From Mucilaginibacter straminoryzae (GTDB lineage: Bacteria; Bacteroidota; Bacteroidia; Sphingobacteriales; Sphingobacteriaceae), in contig NZ_JALJEJ010000005.1 in NCBI RefSeq assembly GCF_022953055.1, positions 186,001 through 250,000 of the forward strand: a stretch of DNA of 64,000 nt. Direction: 5' to 3'. The position numbers and the translations under genes are program-made. Under the pieces are notes generated by a model that was given only the letters and a program-made list of their open reading frames with translations, was not told where the DNA came from and made no database searches. Numbering within the stretch: position 1 is the first letter of the stretch; every line of letters starts with the position of its first letter. Of this stretch, positions 63,077-64,000 are shown one piece after another.

Positions 63077-64000
63077 ATGAAGAAACTGTTTCTGTTGGAT
63101 GGTATGGCCCTGATCTACCGGGCTCATTTTGCGTTAAGTAAAAACCCGCGTTTTACTTCCGGGGGCTTAAATACTTCTGCGGTGATGGGTTTTACCAATA
63201 CCCTGTTAGATGTGCTGCGCAAAGAAAAACCTACGCATATGGCAGTGGTATTTGATACCGATGCGCCAACAGAACGCCATACAGATTTTACCGATTATAA
63301 AGCGCATCGCCAGGCCATGCCGGAAGACCTTTCCGCAGCCTTGCCTTATGTAATTAAAGTGATCCTGGGTTTTAATATCCCGGTGATTACTTCAGACGGT
63401 TACGAGGCCGACGATATCATTGGTACGCTTGCCAAGAAGGCCGAACAAAAAGGTTACCAGGTGTATTGTATGACGCCCGATAAAGATTTTGCCCAACTGG
63501 TTTCAGACAATATTTTCATCTACAAACCTTCGCGCATGGGCAGCGACATCGAGATTATGGGTGTGAAGGAAGTGAAAGCGAAATGGGAGGTGGATGATGT
63601 TTGTCAGGTAATAGATATATTGGGGCTTTGGGGCGATGCCGTGGATAATATCCCGGGTATCCCGGGTGTAGGTGAAAAGACCGCTAAGAGCCTGATCAAA
63701 CAATATGGTTCGGTAGAGAATATCATCAAAAACAGCCATGAGCTTAAAGGTAAACTACGCGAGAATGTAGAGAAATTTGCTGATCAGGGCCTGCTGTCTA
63801 AAAAACTGGCAACCATTTTACTGGATGCTCCAGTAGAGCTGGACGAACAGGGCCTGGAAATTTGCGCGCCAAGTAAAGACCTTCTAGAACCTTTGTTTGC
63901 AGAGCTGGAATTCCGTACGCTTGGTCGCCGTGTTTTTGGCGACGATTTTAGCGTAACAGAATTAAAAGCTGTAGGCGTTCAGACAGATCTGTTTGGCAAC
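63077..64000 (+). CDS. polA: DNA polymerase I, N-terminal part
   Basis: The first 308 codons of polA, cut by the window end. The start MKKLFLLDGMALIYRAHFAL and the motifs GFTNTLLDVLRKEKPTHMAV, SDGYEADDIIGTLAKKAEQK and GDAVDNIPGIPGVGEKTAKS define the 5'-3' exonuclease (FEN) domain, with the acidic metal residues in place. The following residues begin the link to the 3'-5' exonuclease domain. Used for repair and Okazaki-fragment processing. Confidence 0.97.
   Translation, partial: MKKLFLLDGMALIYRAHFALSKNPRFTSGGLNTSAVMGFTNTLLDVLRKEKPTHMAVVFDTDAPTERHTDFTDYKAHRQAMPEDLSAALPYVIKVILGFNIPVITSDGYEADDIIGTLAKKAEQKGYQVYCMTPDKDFAQLVSDNIFIYKPSRMGSDIEIMGVKEVKAKWEVDDVCQVIDILGLWGDAVDNIPGIPGVGEKTAKSLIKQYGSVENIIKNSHELKGKLRENVEKFADQGLLSKKLATILLDAPVELDEQGLEICAPSKDLLEPLFAELEFRTLGRRVFGDDFSVTELKAVGVQTDLFGN

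Overview
The window looks like chromosome from a Bacteroidota bacterium of the family Sphingobacteriaceae (Mucilaginibacter or Pedobacter type). Several genes are preceded by the Bacteroidota sigma -7 box TAnnTTTG. Ribosome-binding sites are weak. TonB-dependent receptor, PnuC-type transporter, fasciclin, DUF3078, DUF4920 and NHL lipoprotein genes fit that group, and intergenic gaps are full of its typical palindromic and short-iteration repeats. The assignment is by protein and signal style, not by database search. No rRNA or tRNA gene was found by eye.

Layout. 1-995: an accessory edge with a KilA-N gene running off the window, abutting the C-terminal remnant of an IS1595/ISXO2-like transposase. 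996-13578: gltX, an orphan histidine kinase, an Lhr-type DNA helicase with a complete DUF559 nuclease inserted in frame, glnS, a fasciclin protein, an enolase-superfamily epimerase, a hypothetical gene and a PafA-like phosphatase. 13668-18117: a thiamine-uptake operon (TPP riboswitch, TonB receptor, PnuT-like permease, acyl-CoA-dehydrogenase-like flavoprotein). 18245-25972: radA with an in-frame palindromic insert, an NHL lipoprotein, a DUF4920 protein, pdhB, an OmpW-like porin and a ggt-family gene. 25973-32808: a HAD hydrolase, then thrA-thrB-thrC behind a leader-peptide attenuator, divergent from rsgA. 32809-36102: an AT-rich SPFH plus zinc-ribbon gene pair between two repeat-dense gaps. 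36103-45219: an M16 protease, a NagX-like acyltransferase divergent from anmK, and trpE-trpG-trpC (no trpD) behind a tandem-Trp leader attenuator. 45368-52985: two secreted amidohydrolase-fold proteins, rmuC, a small lipoprotein and pepT. 53046-64000: a YjbR-like gene, a repeat cluster, ffh, DUF3078, a cell-wall cluster with two glucosaminidases, an O-methyltransferase, aspS, an FKBP lipoprotein, tag and the 5' half of polA.

The most unusual theme is one family of GC-rich palindromic repeats (pyrimidine-rich arm followed by a short hairpin, for example CCCCCTTCAGGGGG or CCCTCTCCTTTGGAGAGGG). Copies sit between genes but also inside reading frames: in the middle of RadA, at the N-termini of TrpG and ThrB, and on both sides of the DUF559 nuclease inside the helicase. 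I infer that the DUF559 cassette may be a nuclease-bearing form of the same element, with the short copies as nuclease-free relatives.

The thr and trp operons are controlled by ribosome-mediated attenuation: each has a short leader ORF rich in the cognate codons followed by a hairpin and T-run. The thiamine operon is controlled by a TPP aptamer carrying an extra arm of about 80 nt.
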